From NCBI GenBank assembly GCA_910583785.1, contig CAJTZK010000002.1, forward strand, positions 271,990 through 335,989: a stretch of 64,000 bases of DNA. Direction: 5' to 3'. Below the pieces are notes generated by a model. That model saw only the letters and a program-made list of their open reading frames with translations, had not been told where the DNA came from and did no database searches. Source of the DNA: an uncultured Oscillibacter sp. (GTDB lineage: Bacteria > Bacillota > Clostridia > Oscillospirales > Oscillospiraceae). Of the stretch, positions 49,535 through 57,933 are shown one piece after another; within the stretch, counting starts at the first letter, position 1; each line of letters begins with the position of its first letter. The position numbers and the translations under genes were made by a program.

Positions 49535-50704
49535 ATGGCGAAGCGCAGACCATCTGGTGACGGCATGGTACGCAAGCGTGACGACGGACGCTGGGAGGGC
49601 CGTATCGTGGTGGGCCACAAGAAAAACGGCGACTCCATCTTCCACTACGTCTATGCTCCCACGCAGAAAGAGTTATCCGCGAAGCTCCGCCAGCACATCG
49701 ACAGCTACCAGGGCGCCGACCTGACAGAGCAGAGCCGGATGACCTTAAGCGAGTGGCTCGACAAGTGGCTGGAGGACATGGAGAATACTCTGCGGCCCAA
49801 CACGCTGAGGAACTACCGCAGCTACATTGAGAACCACGTCAGACCCAGCCTGGGCGATAAGCAACTGACTCGAATCACGCCGAAAGATGTGCAGCGGTTC
49901 TACGAGAAGCTGAATGACACCCTGGCCAGCGGTACAGTGCGCCGCATCCACACCACGCTCCACGGTGCGCTGAAGGCGGCACAGCAGGCTCACCTGATCG
50001 CCAGCAACCCGACCGAGCAGATCACCGCTCCCAGGTTCAGCTATGGAGTAAAGCAGATACTGACGGACGAGCAGCTGGATGTGTTCATGAAGGTCATCGC
50101 AGAGGATGAAATCTGGTGTGACTTCTTCTATGCCGAGCTGACCACTGGTCTGCGGCGGGGTGAGATCTGCGGGCTCAAGTGGGAGGACTTCGATGAGGTC
50201 AGCGGTACACTGAAAATCTGCCGTACCGTCTACCGAGAAGATGGCGGCGGGCTGACTACTGGGGATACCAAGACCAACGCCGGTACTCGTAAGGTCGTAT
50301 TGCCTGGCAGTACAGTTACAGTTCTCCGTGAGCGAAAAAAGTCCGCACTGACTGAGTGGATATTCCCCAACCCGCTGAAGCCGGAGCAGTCTGTCAATCC
50401 TGGCTCAGCATACCGCCGGTTGAAGATTCTGCTGAAGCGGGCCGGTCTCCCGAATATTCGCTTCCACGACTTGCGTCACACCTTCGCAACTCACGCTCTG
50501 GCGTCAGGTGTGGACGTGAAAACCTTATCGGGTATCCTGGGTCACACCAGAGCGGCGTTCACGCTGGACACCTACACCCATACGACCGGCGACATGCAGA
50601 AGCGAGCCTCGGAAGTGGTAGGTGATTTCCTGACAGACATTTTCGGAGAGGAGCTGAGACCGTGGGAAGAAAACGCAAAAGCGGCGAGGGTACAGTCCGG
50701 CTGA
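49535..50704 (+). CDS. Tyrosine integrase 1
   Basis: 389 aa. An N-terminal AP2-like arm-binding domain (about 1-45, SGDGMVRKRDDGRWEGRIVV), a core-binding SAM-like region (about 65-155) and the catalytic domain: R in TGLRRGE, H and R in HDLRHTFATH, GH in GILGHTRAAF, and catalytic Y in TLDTYTH. All are intact. AAGGAGGTGAC precedes the ATG. Its end overlaps integrase 2 by 43 nt. It would integrate or excise the island. Confidence 0.93.
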   Translation: MAKRRPSGDGMVRKRDDGRWEGRIVVGHKKNGDSIFHYVYAPTQKELSAKLRQHIDSYQGADLTEQSRMTLSEWLDKWLEDMENTLRPNTLRNYRSYIENHVRPSLGDKQLTRITPKDVQRFYEKLNDTLASGTVRRIHTTLHGALKAAQQAHLIASNPTEQITAPRFSYGVKQILTDEQLDVFMKVIAEDEIWCDFFYAELTTGLRRGEICGLKWEDFDEVSGTLKICRTVYREDGGGLTTGDTKTNAGTRKVVLPGSTVTVLRERKKSALTEWIFPNPLKPEQSVNPGSAYRRLKILLKRAGLPNIRFHDLRHTFATHALASGVDVKTLSGILGHTRAAFTLDTYTHTTGDMQKRASEVVGDFLTDIFGEELRPWEENAKAARVQSG

Positions 50705-52095
50705 GAAAAGACGGGCGTTGGGAGGGCCGAGTGGTCGTCGGTTACGATGACAAGGGCCTACCTAAAACAAAAAATGTGCTGGCCAAGACCAAGACGGAGT
50801 GCGTGGCGAAACTGGAATCGCTGAAAGAGTCCGTGGCTCCTGCAACCGCCGTCAAGACCAGGGCGGATATGCCCTTCGGTGAGTGGGTAGAATTTTGGTA
50901 CAAAAACTACAGTAAGCCAATGCTCCGCCCCAGTTCCCAGCGATCCTATGAGGACTTTATCCGGCTCTACATCCGTCCAAAACTGGGCAGCGTTCCCCTG
51001 AACAAACTGACAACAAATGAGCTCCAGCAGTTTTTCAACTGGATGAGGAAGGACGGACGTACTCTGCATAGAGAGTCCAGGGGCGGCGGTCTTTCGGACA
51101 ACATGGTGCGCAACTGCCACAGCCTATGCCGCAGGGCTTTGGAAAAAGCTGTGTCAGAGCGATTGATCGTAAAGAATCCAATTGAGGGATGCAAGGCCCC
51201 GCCAATCAGACGGGAGGAGATGCAGCTGCTCACCAGGGAGGAGCTGCAAAGACTGCTCATCCAGGCCAAAGACGAAGGTTACTACGAGGTGTTCCTGCTG
51301 GAACTGACCACTGGCCTCCGAGTAGGAGAATTGATGGCGCTCCAGTGGGACGATCTGAATTTCAAGACCGGAGAACTGAGGATTGAACGGCAGGTTTATC
51401 GAACCAAAGAGGAACTGCTGATCCAGGAACCCAAGACCAAGGCATCTATCCGAACCGTGATTCTTCCCCCACCTGTGGCCGAGGCCCTGCAGGTATATAA
51501 GCAGACTGTATCCTCACGATGGATGTTCCCCTCTCCGAAAAAAGAGGACGCTCCGCTGGCTCCAGCAGCCGCCAGCCACAGGCTGAGTAAAATCCTATCG
51601 CATGCTGGGTGCAAAAAGGTTCGCTTCCACGACCTGCGTCATGTATTCGCCACCAACGCACTGGAGCATGGGATGGATGTAAAGACTCTGTCCACCGTCA
51701 TCGGGCACGTCTCCAGTGCCACCACGCTGAATGTCTACGCACACGTCACTGATGATATGCAGAGGCAAGCCGCCGCTAAAATCGACCGAGGCATTGGTAA
51801 AGTAGAGATTCCCACAGAGAGTCCCCAGGCAGTGACCAACCGCACCATGACAGACTTCAAACCAAAACGGGGCAAGCGCCGCTACTGGGGCAGCGGATAC
51901 CTGGGTCAGACCAAAGGTGGGCGCTGGAACGGAAGGTATACGGTGACCTGGCCCGATGGGACAAAGCGCACCCAAGACATCTACGCAGATACGGAGGAGG
52001 AATGTGAAAAGTTGCTGGCAGTAATGATAACCGAAATGAAATCGGAGGTGGCCGCAGAAAAGGAGCGGCTGAGGGCAGAGAATAGAGCAAGCTGA
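50662..52095 (+). CDS. Tyrosine integrase 2 with duplicated arm domain
   Basis: 477 aa, GTG start 43 nt inside integrase 1. The N-terminal arm domain (SGEGTVRLRKDGRWEGRVVV) resembles that of integrase 1, so the pair arose by duplication. Catalytic R (TGLRVGE), HDLRHVFAT, GHVSSATTLN and VYAHV (Y) are intact. Unusually, a C-terminal extension after about 400 carries GKRRYWGSGYLGQTKGGRWN GRYTVTWPDG, a second copy of the arm-binding (AP2-like) fold. It could bind additional sites or bridge the ends. Confidence 0.92.
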   Translation: MGRKRKSGEGTVRLRKDGRWEGRVVVGYDDKGLPKTKNVLAKTKTECVAKLESLKESVAPATAVKTRADMPFGEWVEFWYKNYSKPMLRPSSQRSYEDFIRLYIRPKLGSVPLNKLTTNELQQFFNWMRKDGRTLHRESRGGGLSDNMVRNCHSLCRRALEKAVSERLIVKNPIEGCKAPPIRREEMQLLTREELQRLLIQAKDEGYYEVFLLELTTGLRVGELMALQWDDLNFKTGELRIERQVYRTKEELLIQEPKTKASIRTVILPPPVAEALQVYKQTVSSRWMFPSPKKEDAPLAPAAASHRLSKILSHAGCKKVRFHDLRHVFATNALEHGMDVKTLSTVIGHVSSATTLNVYAHVTDDMQRQAAAKIDRGIGKVEIPTESPQAVTNRTMTDFKPKRGKRRYWGSGYLGQTKGGRWNGRYTVTWPDGTKRTQDIYADTEEECEKLLAVMITEMKSEVAAEKERLRAENRAS

Positions 52096-52098
52096 GAA

Positions 52099-52138
52099 CT
52101 GTGGCCCACCGGGACACCCCCGGTGGGCCAGTTTTTCT
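52099..52138 (+). terminator. Terminator after the integrase pair
   Basis: TGGCCCACCGGG and CCCGGTGGGCCA form a 12-bp stem with a short loop, followed by GTTTTTCTC. Confidence 0.9.
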
Positions 52139-52139
52139 C

Positions 52140-52163
52140 TGTCTGTGGGCAAATATGTGGTCA
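52140..52163 (+). repeat. Right TGTGGTCA-type repeat of the island
   Basis: TGTCTGTGG, six bases, ATGTGGTCA, in the same orientation and spacing as at 38533-38556. The island's right junction is probably between here and 52320; no tRNA piece is visible there, and 52164-52320 holds no gene. Confidence 0.55.
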
Positions 52164-52320
52164 AGGAGTACCCAGCCGTACCAAAAAGGCAGAAATTGTC
52201 ACGAGAATGGCAGGTCTGAAACAGTTAATGGAGATTTTCAGGGGCATAAATCAGCCCTTATCCTCAGAGCAGCGTGTGCGCTGGTACAAACAAAGAAAAG
52301 GCCATGGCCGGATTTTGCTG

Positions 52321-53595
52321 TCAGAGTGCTTCCTCATACAGCTCCGGCCGGGAGAGATAGTGGTCGATGAGCGCCGCCGCGCCGCCCAAGGCGTCCAAGT
52401 CCGTCAGGGACCGGGTGTTGTAGGCAATTTCCATAGGCTGGCTCAGGGACAGATAGCGGAACGAGGAGAGCTGCTGGCGTATCCTCTGGTCAAAAAACTC
52501 GTCCGCCACGGCGTAGTCCCCCACGAAGACCACCTTCTCCGGGCTGAATACCAGGGACACGTTCCGCAAAAGGGCGGCGAACCGGTCCGCCATATAGGCC
52601 ACGTATTTCCGGGCGTAGGCGTCCTCCTGCCGGGAGGAGGCGAAGAGGTGCCGCAGCTCCACCGCCTCCGCCGGAAGGCGGGACAGGGGAGAGTCCTCCG
52701 GCGGCGGGTCCCCGGCGATCATCTTCCGCACCCGGGCAACGGACACCAGCCGTTCTGCGCAGCCCCGGCTGCCGCAGCTGCAAAGCTCCGGGTCGTTCTG
52801 GTCCAGGATCATATGGCCGATCTCGCCCACCAGGGAGTTCCGCCCGTTCAGAATGCGCCCGTCCTGAATCAGCGCCCCGGAGAGCCCCCAGGAGGTGAAC
52901 AGGACCAGAATGGACCGGTTCGGGTCCTCCTGCTCGTTGAGTATGGCCCGGCTGATGGATTTTCCGGCGTTCTCCTCGGACAGCGCCGGGCCGGGACCGA
53001 AGATGCCCCGGAGATAATCGCCAATTGGAACGTTCGCCCCCCAGTTGGGCGTGTGGACGCTGTATTTCAGCGTCAGATGGTCATAGTCCACGATGCCGGA
53101 GGAGGACAGGCTGACGCCATACAGCTCCTCCCGGTCGACCCCGGCCCGGGCCAGCAGCGCCAGGGCGCTGTTCTCGATGATGCGGAACGCCTCCTCGGGC
53201 GTGTCCGGGATGATCCAGGCCAGATGGGAGCTGTCTACCTTGTTCATGCGCATGTCGAACAGCGTCAGGCCCAGGTCCTCCGGCCACATGCGGATAGTCA
53301 GCAGGTACTTCCCGCAGGAAAAGCGGAAGTACTCCGGCTTCTTCCCCCCCAGCTCCGTGGAATCCCCTTTGCCGGAGCTGGCCAGAATCCCCTTTCCGCA
53401 AAAAAACTGGATGGCCTTCATCACCGTCAGTTTGCTGATGCCAGTGCGGGCCACCACGTCCGCCACCGAGTGGGGCCGGTTGTCCCGGAAGCAGGAGAGC
53501 ACCATTTTTCGGTTTTGTATCTTTAAATTCGAGGGCAGCGCGGGGACCGGTTCGCCTCCGCGCTCCTTCGTTCTCTGGGCAGCCGCCTTCTCCAT
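52321..53595 (-). CDS. ROK-family (NagC/XylR-type) repressor
   Basis: 424 aa. N-terminal winged HTH (about 20-75, NRKMVLSCFRDNRPHSVADV, TGISKLTVMKAIQF) and a ROK sugar-kinase-like domain with the zinc site GHMILDQNDPELCSCGSRGCAE (H, CxCGxxGC). ROK repressors respond to sugars, in xyl systems to xylose. ATG 53595 follows AAGGAGG. It is divergent from the importer and enzymes, so it most likely controls them. The family's ATP-binding residues are not all conserved in repressors. Confidence 0.92.
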   Translation of the reverse strand: MEKAAAQRTKERGGEPVPALPSNLKIQNRKMVLSCFRDNRPHSVADVVARTGISKLTVMKAIQFFCGKGILASSGKGDSTELGGKKPEYFRFSCGKYLLTIRMWPEDLGLTLFDMRMNKVDSSHLAWIIPDTPEEAFRIIENSALALLARAGVDREELYGVSLSSSGIVDYDHLTLKYSVHTPNWGANVPIGDYLRGIFGPGPALSEENAGKSISRAILNEQEDPNRSILVLFTSWGLSGALIQDGRILNGRNSLVGEIGHMILDQNDPELCSCGSRGCAERLVSVARVRKMIAGDPPPEDSPLSRLPAEAVELRHLFASSRQEDAYARKYVAYMADRFAALLRNVSLVFSPEKVVFVGDYAVADEFFDQRIRQQLSSFRYLSLSQPMEIAYNTRSLTDLDALGGAAALIDHYLSRPELYEEAL

Positions 53596-53623
53596 AGTTG
53601 CCCCTCCTTGTTGACTTGGTTCG

Positions 53624-53652
53624 ATTATAACACAGCCTAATTTCAATTTCAA
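53624..53652 (-). promoter_or_regulatory. Promoter of the ROK repressor gene
   Basis: On the minus strand TTGAAA, 17-nt spacer, TATAAT, consensus in the -10. TTTCAA is directly repeated (53641-53652), a possible operator half-site. Confidence 0.8.
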
Positions 53653-53793
53653 CACGGGGGTAGATAGGTTATCTTATTACCAAACCAAAGAGCCTCCTAG
53701 TGGCAGAGCCAGGAAAAACTATCATCTCTCACAAAATGACGGCCATCTTCAAGGCGCTCTGCACAAAATTTGGTGGATTGTTATGGTTTCTGT

Positions 53794-53822
53794 TGACATT
53801 TTGCCGAGTGTCTATTACACTA
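53794..53822 (+). promoter_or_regulatory. Promoter of the sugar operon
   Basis: TTGACA (53794-53799), 17-nt spacer, TACACT (53817-53822), about 92 nt before the binding-protein ATG. The 320-nt divergent region (53596-53913) also holds GGTTATCTTATTACC-like inverted bases near 53672, a candidate ROK operator. Confidence 0.65.
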
Positions 53823-53913
53823 AAGGCAAGGTCGGGCGGTAAATTTTTTTTAACCCAAGTTAGTAAATTTAATCGCCTAACATACCAAAATTTTTGATTG
53901 GAGGAAAAGGTAC

Positions 53914-55311
53914 ATGAAAAAGAAAGTCTTTGCGCTCCTTCTGGCAGCCGTGATGCTGCTCTCCCTGGCCGCCTGCGGCGGCGGCTCCGGTTCCGGCTCT
54001 GGTGACGACGGCTCCGGCGGGAGCTCCGCCAGCGGCAAGACCGTGCTGAATCTCTGGGCTTTCACCGACGAGGTGCCCAAGATGGTCGACAAGTTCCTGG
54101 CCAGCCGTCCGGACTTTGCCGAAAAGTATGAGGTCAAGACCACCGTCATCGCCACCACCGACGGCGCCTACCAGCCCGCCCTGGACCAGGCCCTGGCCGG
54201 CGGCGGCTCCGACGCCCCGGATATGTACTGCGCCGAGGCCGCGTTCGTCATGAAGTACACCCAGGGCGACGCCGCCCACTATGCCGCCCCCTATGAGGAC
54301 CTGGGCATTGACGTGGCCGGGGATATCCAGGCCGCCGACATCGCCCAGTACTCCGTGGACATCGGCACCCGGCCCGACGACGGCAAGGTGGTGGGCCTGG
54401 GCTATCAGGCCACCGGCGGCGCGTTCATCTACCGCCGCTCCATTGCCAAGGAGGTCTTCGGCACCGACGACCCCGACGCCATCGGGGCGGCTATCGGCGC
54501 GGGATCCAATGGCTGGGATAAATTCTACGAGGCCGCCGAGACCCTCAAGGGCAAGGGCTACGGCATCATCTCCGGCGACGGCGACCTGTGGCACGCCGTG
54601 GAAAACAGCTCCGAGCAGGGCTGGATTGTGGACGGCAAGCTGAACATCGACCCCAAACGGGAGGCGTTCCTGGACCTGTCCAAGGAGCTTAAGGACAACA
54701 ACTACCACAATGACACCCAGGACTGGCAGGACGCCTGGTTCGCCGACATGAAGGGCGAAGGGGACAAGGGCATCTTCGGCTTCTTTGGCCCCGCCTGGCT
54801 CATCAACTACACCATCGCCCCCAACTGCGGCGGCTCCGCCGTGGGCGAGGGAACCTATGGCGACTGGGCGGTCTGCGCGCCTCCCGTGGGCTTCTTCTGG
54901 GGCGGCACCTGGCTGATGGCCAGCAACAACTCCGCCAACAAAGAGGCCGTGGGCGAAATTATCCGCTGGATCACCCTGGACTGCTCCGAGACCGGCCTCC
55001 AGTACATGTGGGCCAACGGAACGCTGAACGGCGAGGGCGGCACCAAGGACTGCGTGGCCTCCGGCACGGTCATGGAGATGAGCGACGGCTCCCTGGATTT
55101 CCTGGGCGGACAGAACATGTTCGACGCCTTTGTCCCCGCCAACCAGTACGCCAACGGAAAATGCCTGACCCAGTACGATGAAACCATCAACACCAAGTGG
55201 CGGGATCAGGTCCGGCAGTATACCTCCGGCACCAAGACCCGGGATCAGGCCATCAAGGACTTCAAGCAGGACGTGGCCGACAACCTGGATGTGACGGTGG
55301 ATCTGGGCTAA
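53914..55311 (+). CDS. CUT1 sugar-binding lipoprotein
   Basis: 465 aa. Signal peptide and lipobox LAAC (Cys about 21), a Gly/Ser spacer (22-45), then an SBP_bac_1 domain (VLNLWAFTDEVPKMVDKFLA; PDMYCAEAAFVMKYTQGD). Ligand would be a short oligosaccharide or glycoside (inference from the operon). AGGAAAAGG precedes the ATG. Three hairpins after the stop probably protect this message from decay, since binding proteins are needed in excess. Confidence 0.92.
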   Translation: MKKKVFALLLAAVMLLSLAACGGGSGSGSGDDGSGGSSASGKTVLNLWAFTDEVPKMVDKFLASRPDFAEKYEVKTTVIATTDGAYQPALDQALAGGGSDAPDMYCAEAAFVMKYTQGDAAHYAAPYEDLGIDVAGDIQAADIAQYSVDIGTRPDDGKVVGLGYQATGGAFIYRRSIAKEVFGTDDPDAIGAAIGAGSNGWDKFYEAAETLKGKGYGIISGDGDLWHAVENSSEQGWIVDGKLNIDPKREAFLDLSKELKDNNYHNDTQDWQDAWFADMKGEGDKGIFGFFGPAWLINYTIAPNCGGSAVGEGTYGDWAVCAPPVGFFWGGTWLMASNNSANKEAVGEIIRWITLDCSETGLQYMWANGTLNGEGGTKDCVASGTVMEMSDGSLDFLGGQNMFDAFVPANQYANGKCLTQYDETINTKWRDQVRQYTSGTKTRDQAIKDFKQDVADNLDVTVDLG

Positions 55312-55319
55312 GCCGGTTT

Positions 55320-55410
55320 CTGGGCCAGTGGCCCAGACCATCTCGGAGCGGGCTCCGAGATGATGAGAGACTGCTTCCAGGCGAAAGGGGCCCGGAACGG
55401 GCCCCTTTCG
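55320..55410 (+). other. Three hairpins between binding protein and permease genes
   Basis: CTGGGCCAGTGGCCCAG (55320-55336), CATCTCGGAGCGGGCTCCGAGATG (55339-55362) and CGAAAGGGGCCC/GGGCCCCTTTCG (55382-55410). Only the last has a weak T-rich tail. Together they look like partial termination or mRNA stabilisation. Confidence 0.65.
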
Positions 55411-55468
55411 CTCCGTTCTTCCTCTCCGGCCATGCCCGGCCAATCTGATTTCAAGGAGCTGAGATTTC

Positions 55469-56383
55469 ATGAAGCAGCGAAAAGGCTTCAGCTACGCGAG
55501 GTACGGCTATTTGTTCAGCCTGCCCTTCATCGTGGCCTTCTGCGTCTTCTCCCTGTATCCCACCATTTACACCGCCCTCCTGGGCTTCACGGACTGCAAG
55601 GGCCTGGGAAACACGACCTGGCACTTCCTGACGGACGAGCCGTTCAAGAACTTTGTCAGCGTCCTTCAGAACCCCTCTTTTATTAAGTCCCTGGGCAACA
55701 CCGTGAAGCTCTGGATTATGAACTTCATTCCCCAGATTACCTTGGCCCTGCTGCTGACGGCCTGGTTCACCAGCCACCGCCACAAGCTGGCCGGACAGGG
55801 CTTCTTCAAGGTCGTTTTCTATATGCCCAACATCATCACGGCGGCCTCCGTGGCCATTTTGTTCAACGCCCTCTTCGGCTATCCCACCGGCCCGGTAAAC
55901 GATCTTCTTTTGACCACGGGAGTACTGAGCACGCCCTTCAACTTCTCCATCAATGCGACGGCGGCCCAGCTCATCGTGGCCTTTATCCAGTTCTGGATGT
56001 GGTACGGCTACACCATGATCATCCTGATTTCCGGCGTCCTGGGCATCAGCCCTGAGATTTACGAGGCGGCGGAGATCGACGGGGCCAACGACGTGCAGCT
56101 GTTCTTCCAGATCACCATTCCAAACCTGAAAACCATCCTGCTCTACACCCTGATCACCAGCATGATCGGCGGACTGAACATGTACGACATTCCCAAGCTG
56201 TTCCTGCTGGGCGGGCCGGACAACGCGACCCTGACAACCAGCGTGTTTATTTACAACCAGGCGTTCAGCGGAAGCTATCTCTACAACCGGGCCGCCGCGG
56301 CCAGCATGATTATGTTCCTCATCATCGCGGTGTTTTCCGGCGTGATCTTCCTGCTGATGCGGGACAAGGACGAGGGGAGGTAA
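55469..56383 (+). CDS. CUT1 ABC importer permease 1 (MalF-like)
   Basis: 304 aa, about six membrane helices. The EAA loop is YEAAEIDGANDVQLFFQITI near residue 200. First permease of the operon; 158 nt after the binding protein. Pairs with the next gene and an MsmK-type ATPase. Confidence 0.93.
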   Translation: MKQRKGFSYARYGYLFSLPFIVAFCVFSLYPTIYTALLGFTDCKGLGNTTWHFLTDEPFKNFVSVLQNPSFIKSLGNTVKLWIMNFIPQITLALLLTAWFTSHRHKLAGQGFFKVVFYMPNIITAASVAILFNALFGYPTGPVNDLLLTTGVLSTPFNFSINATAAQLIVAFIQFWMWYGYTMIILISGVLGISPEIYEAAEIDGANDVQLFFQITIPNLKTILLYTLITSMIGGLNMYDIPKLFLLGGPDNATLTTSVFIYNQAFSGSYLYNRAAAASMIMFLIIAVFSGVIFLLMRDKDEGR

Positions 56384-56389
56384 CCGGAC

Positions 56390-57238
56390 ATGAAACACGC
56401 GAAACACTCCAACGGCACGGCCTTTAAAATTGTAGCCTATACCGTGTGCGTCCTGCTGACCATCCTCAGCTTGATGCCCTTTATCATCATGCTGATCAAC
56501 TCCACCCGCAGCACCTATGAGATTCAGCAGCACGCCATCTCCCTGGTGCCCTCCACCTACCTGATGAGCAACCTGAGCGTGCTGCTGGGCAAGACCTTCA
56601 ATCCCATCCGGGGCTTCATGAACTCCATGATCATTTCCGTGGGTTCCACGGCCTGCACGGTGTATTTCTCCGCCCTCACCGCCTATGCCCTGGTAGCCTA
56701 CCAGTGGAAGGGGCGCAAGACCTTTTTCACCGTCATCATGTGCGTGATGATGATCCCCGCCCAGGTCACCAGCATCGGCTTCTACCAGTTCATGTACCAG
56801 ATCCACATGACCAACAACTTCCTGGCGCTGATCCTCCCCTCCATTGCCGCTCCGGCCACGGTGTTCTTCATGCGGCAGTTCATGCTGTCCTCTTTGCCTC
56901 TGGAGCTGCTGGACTCGGCCCGGATCGACGGCTCCGGGGAATTCAACACCTTCAACCGCATCGCGCTGCCCATCATGAAGCCGGCCATGGCCACCCAGGC
57001 CATCTTCTGCTTCGTCTCCAGCTGGAACAGCCTCTTCCTGCCCACCATCCTGCTGACGGACAACAGTAAATACACCATGCCGATCATGGTGGGCCTCCTT
57101 CGGGGCGATATTTATAAAACGGAGCACGGCGCGATCTATTTGGGCCTGACCCTGACGATCCTGCCCCTGTTCATCGTGTACTTCGCCCTGTCCAAGTACA
57201 TCATCGCCGGCGTGGCCCTGGGCGGCGTGAAGGGCTGA
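56390..57238 (+). CDS. CUT1 ABC importer permease 2 (MalG-like)
   Basis: 282 aa, six helices. EAA loop LLDSARIDGSGEFNTFNRIA near residue 180. Six nt after permease 1 and 4 nt before the DUF624 gene. Confidence 0.93.
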   Translation: MKHAKHSNGTAFKIVAYTVCVLLTILSLMPFIIMLINSTRSTYEIQQHAISLVPSTYLMSNLSVLLGKTFNPIRGFMNSMIISVGSTACTVYFSALTAYALVAYQWKGRKTFFTVIMCVMMIPAQVTSIGFYQFMYQIHMTNNFLALILPSIAAPATVFFMRQFMLSSLPLELLDSARIDGSGEFNTFNRIALPIMKPAMATQAIFCFVSSWNSLFLPTILLTDNSKYTMPIMVGLLRGDIYKTEHGAIYLGLTLTILPLFIVYFALSKYIIAGVALGGVKG

Positions 57239-57242
57239 GCCT

Positions 57243-57914
57243 ATGGCGGACACGCGTAAGGCCGGGCCGGAGGAGGGAAGCCCCCTCCGGGCCTCCCTGG
57301 GCCAGGTCCTCCGCACCCTGGGGGACCTGATCGTCCTCAACTGGCTCTGCGTCCTCTGCGCCCTGCCGGTGGTTACCGCCGGGCCCGCCCTGTGCGCGCT
57401 GTACTATGTCACCTTGAAGCTGGTCCGGGGGGAGGAGGTCCGCACCCTGCGGGGCTTCCTGGACGCCTTCCGGGCCAACTTCAAGCGGGGCGCGGCCCTG
57501 GGCCTGCTGGTGCTGGCCCTGGGGGCTGTGGCGGCGGGGGACGCCTTTTTTGCCCTCCGGCAGGAGGGGGCCCTCCGGGTGCTGTTCCTGACCGTCGCCA
57601 CCATCGTGGCGGTGATTGCCCTGACCCTGCTGTGCTATGTGTTCCCCCTCCAGGCCAGGTTCCAGAATACCTGGAAAGGGCAGGTGAAGAACGCCTTTGC
57701 CCTGGCTTTCTGCTCCCCGGGGAGGACGCTGCTGCTGTGGCTGATCGCCCTTTTGCCCGTCGCCGTCCCGCTGTTTCTGCCCCCGGTGATCATGCGGATG
57801 CTGGGCTTTGTGTATTTCATCGCGGGGGCCTCCGGCCCGGCGTGGCTGGCCTCCCGGGTGCTGTGGAGAATCTTCCGCCGGGTGCTCCCGGCGGAGGACG
57901 GAGAACCAAACTGA
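57243..57914 (+). CDS. DUF624 (YesL-like) membrane protein
   Basis: 223 aa, about five helices with VLNWLCVLCALPVVTAGPAL near the N-terminus, the DUF624 signature. These proteins are common in Firmicutes carbohydrate ABC loci (yes/rhiL, bga types); the role in transport is unproven. Start ATG 57243 is 4 nt after permease 2. Confidence 0.9.
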   Translation: MADTRKAGPEEGSPLRASLGQVLRTLGDLIVLNWLCVLCALPVVTAGPALCALYYVTLKLVRGEEVRTLRGFLDAFRANFKRGAALGLLVLALGAVAAGDAFFALRQEGALRVLFLTVATIVAVIALTLLCYVFPLQARFQNTWKGQVKNAFALAFCSPGRTLLLWLIALLPVAVPLFLPPVIMRMLGFVYFIAGASGPAWLASRVLWRIFRRVLPAEDGEPN

Positions 57915-57933
57915 ACCCAAAGGAGAATTGCTT

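Noticed and set aside
52164..52320. Right-hand tRNA scar of the island
   Set aside because: Looked for a copy of the tRNA-Thr fragment and for acceptor or T-arm sequences; none found.
53869..55470. 533-codon frame opposite the sugar-binding protein
   Set aside because: Shadow of a gene with signal peptide, lipobox and SBP domain on the plus strand.
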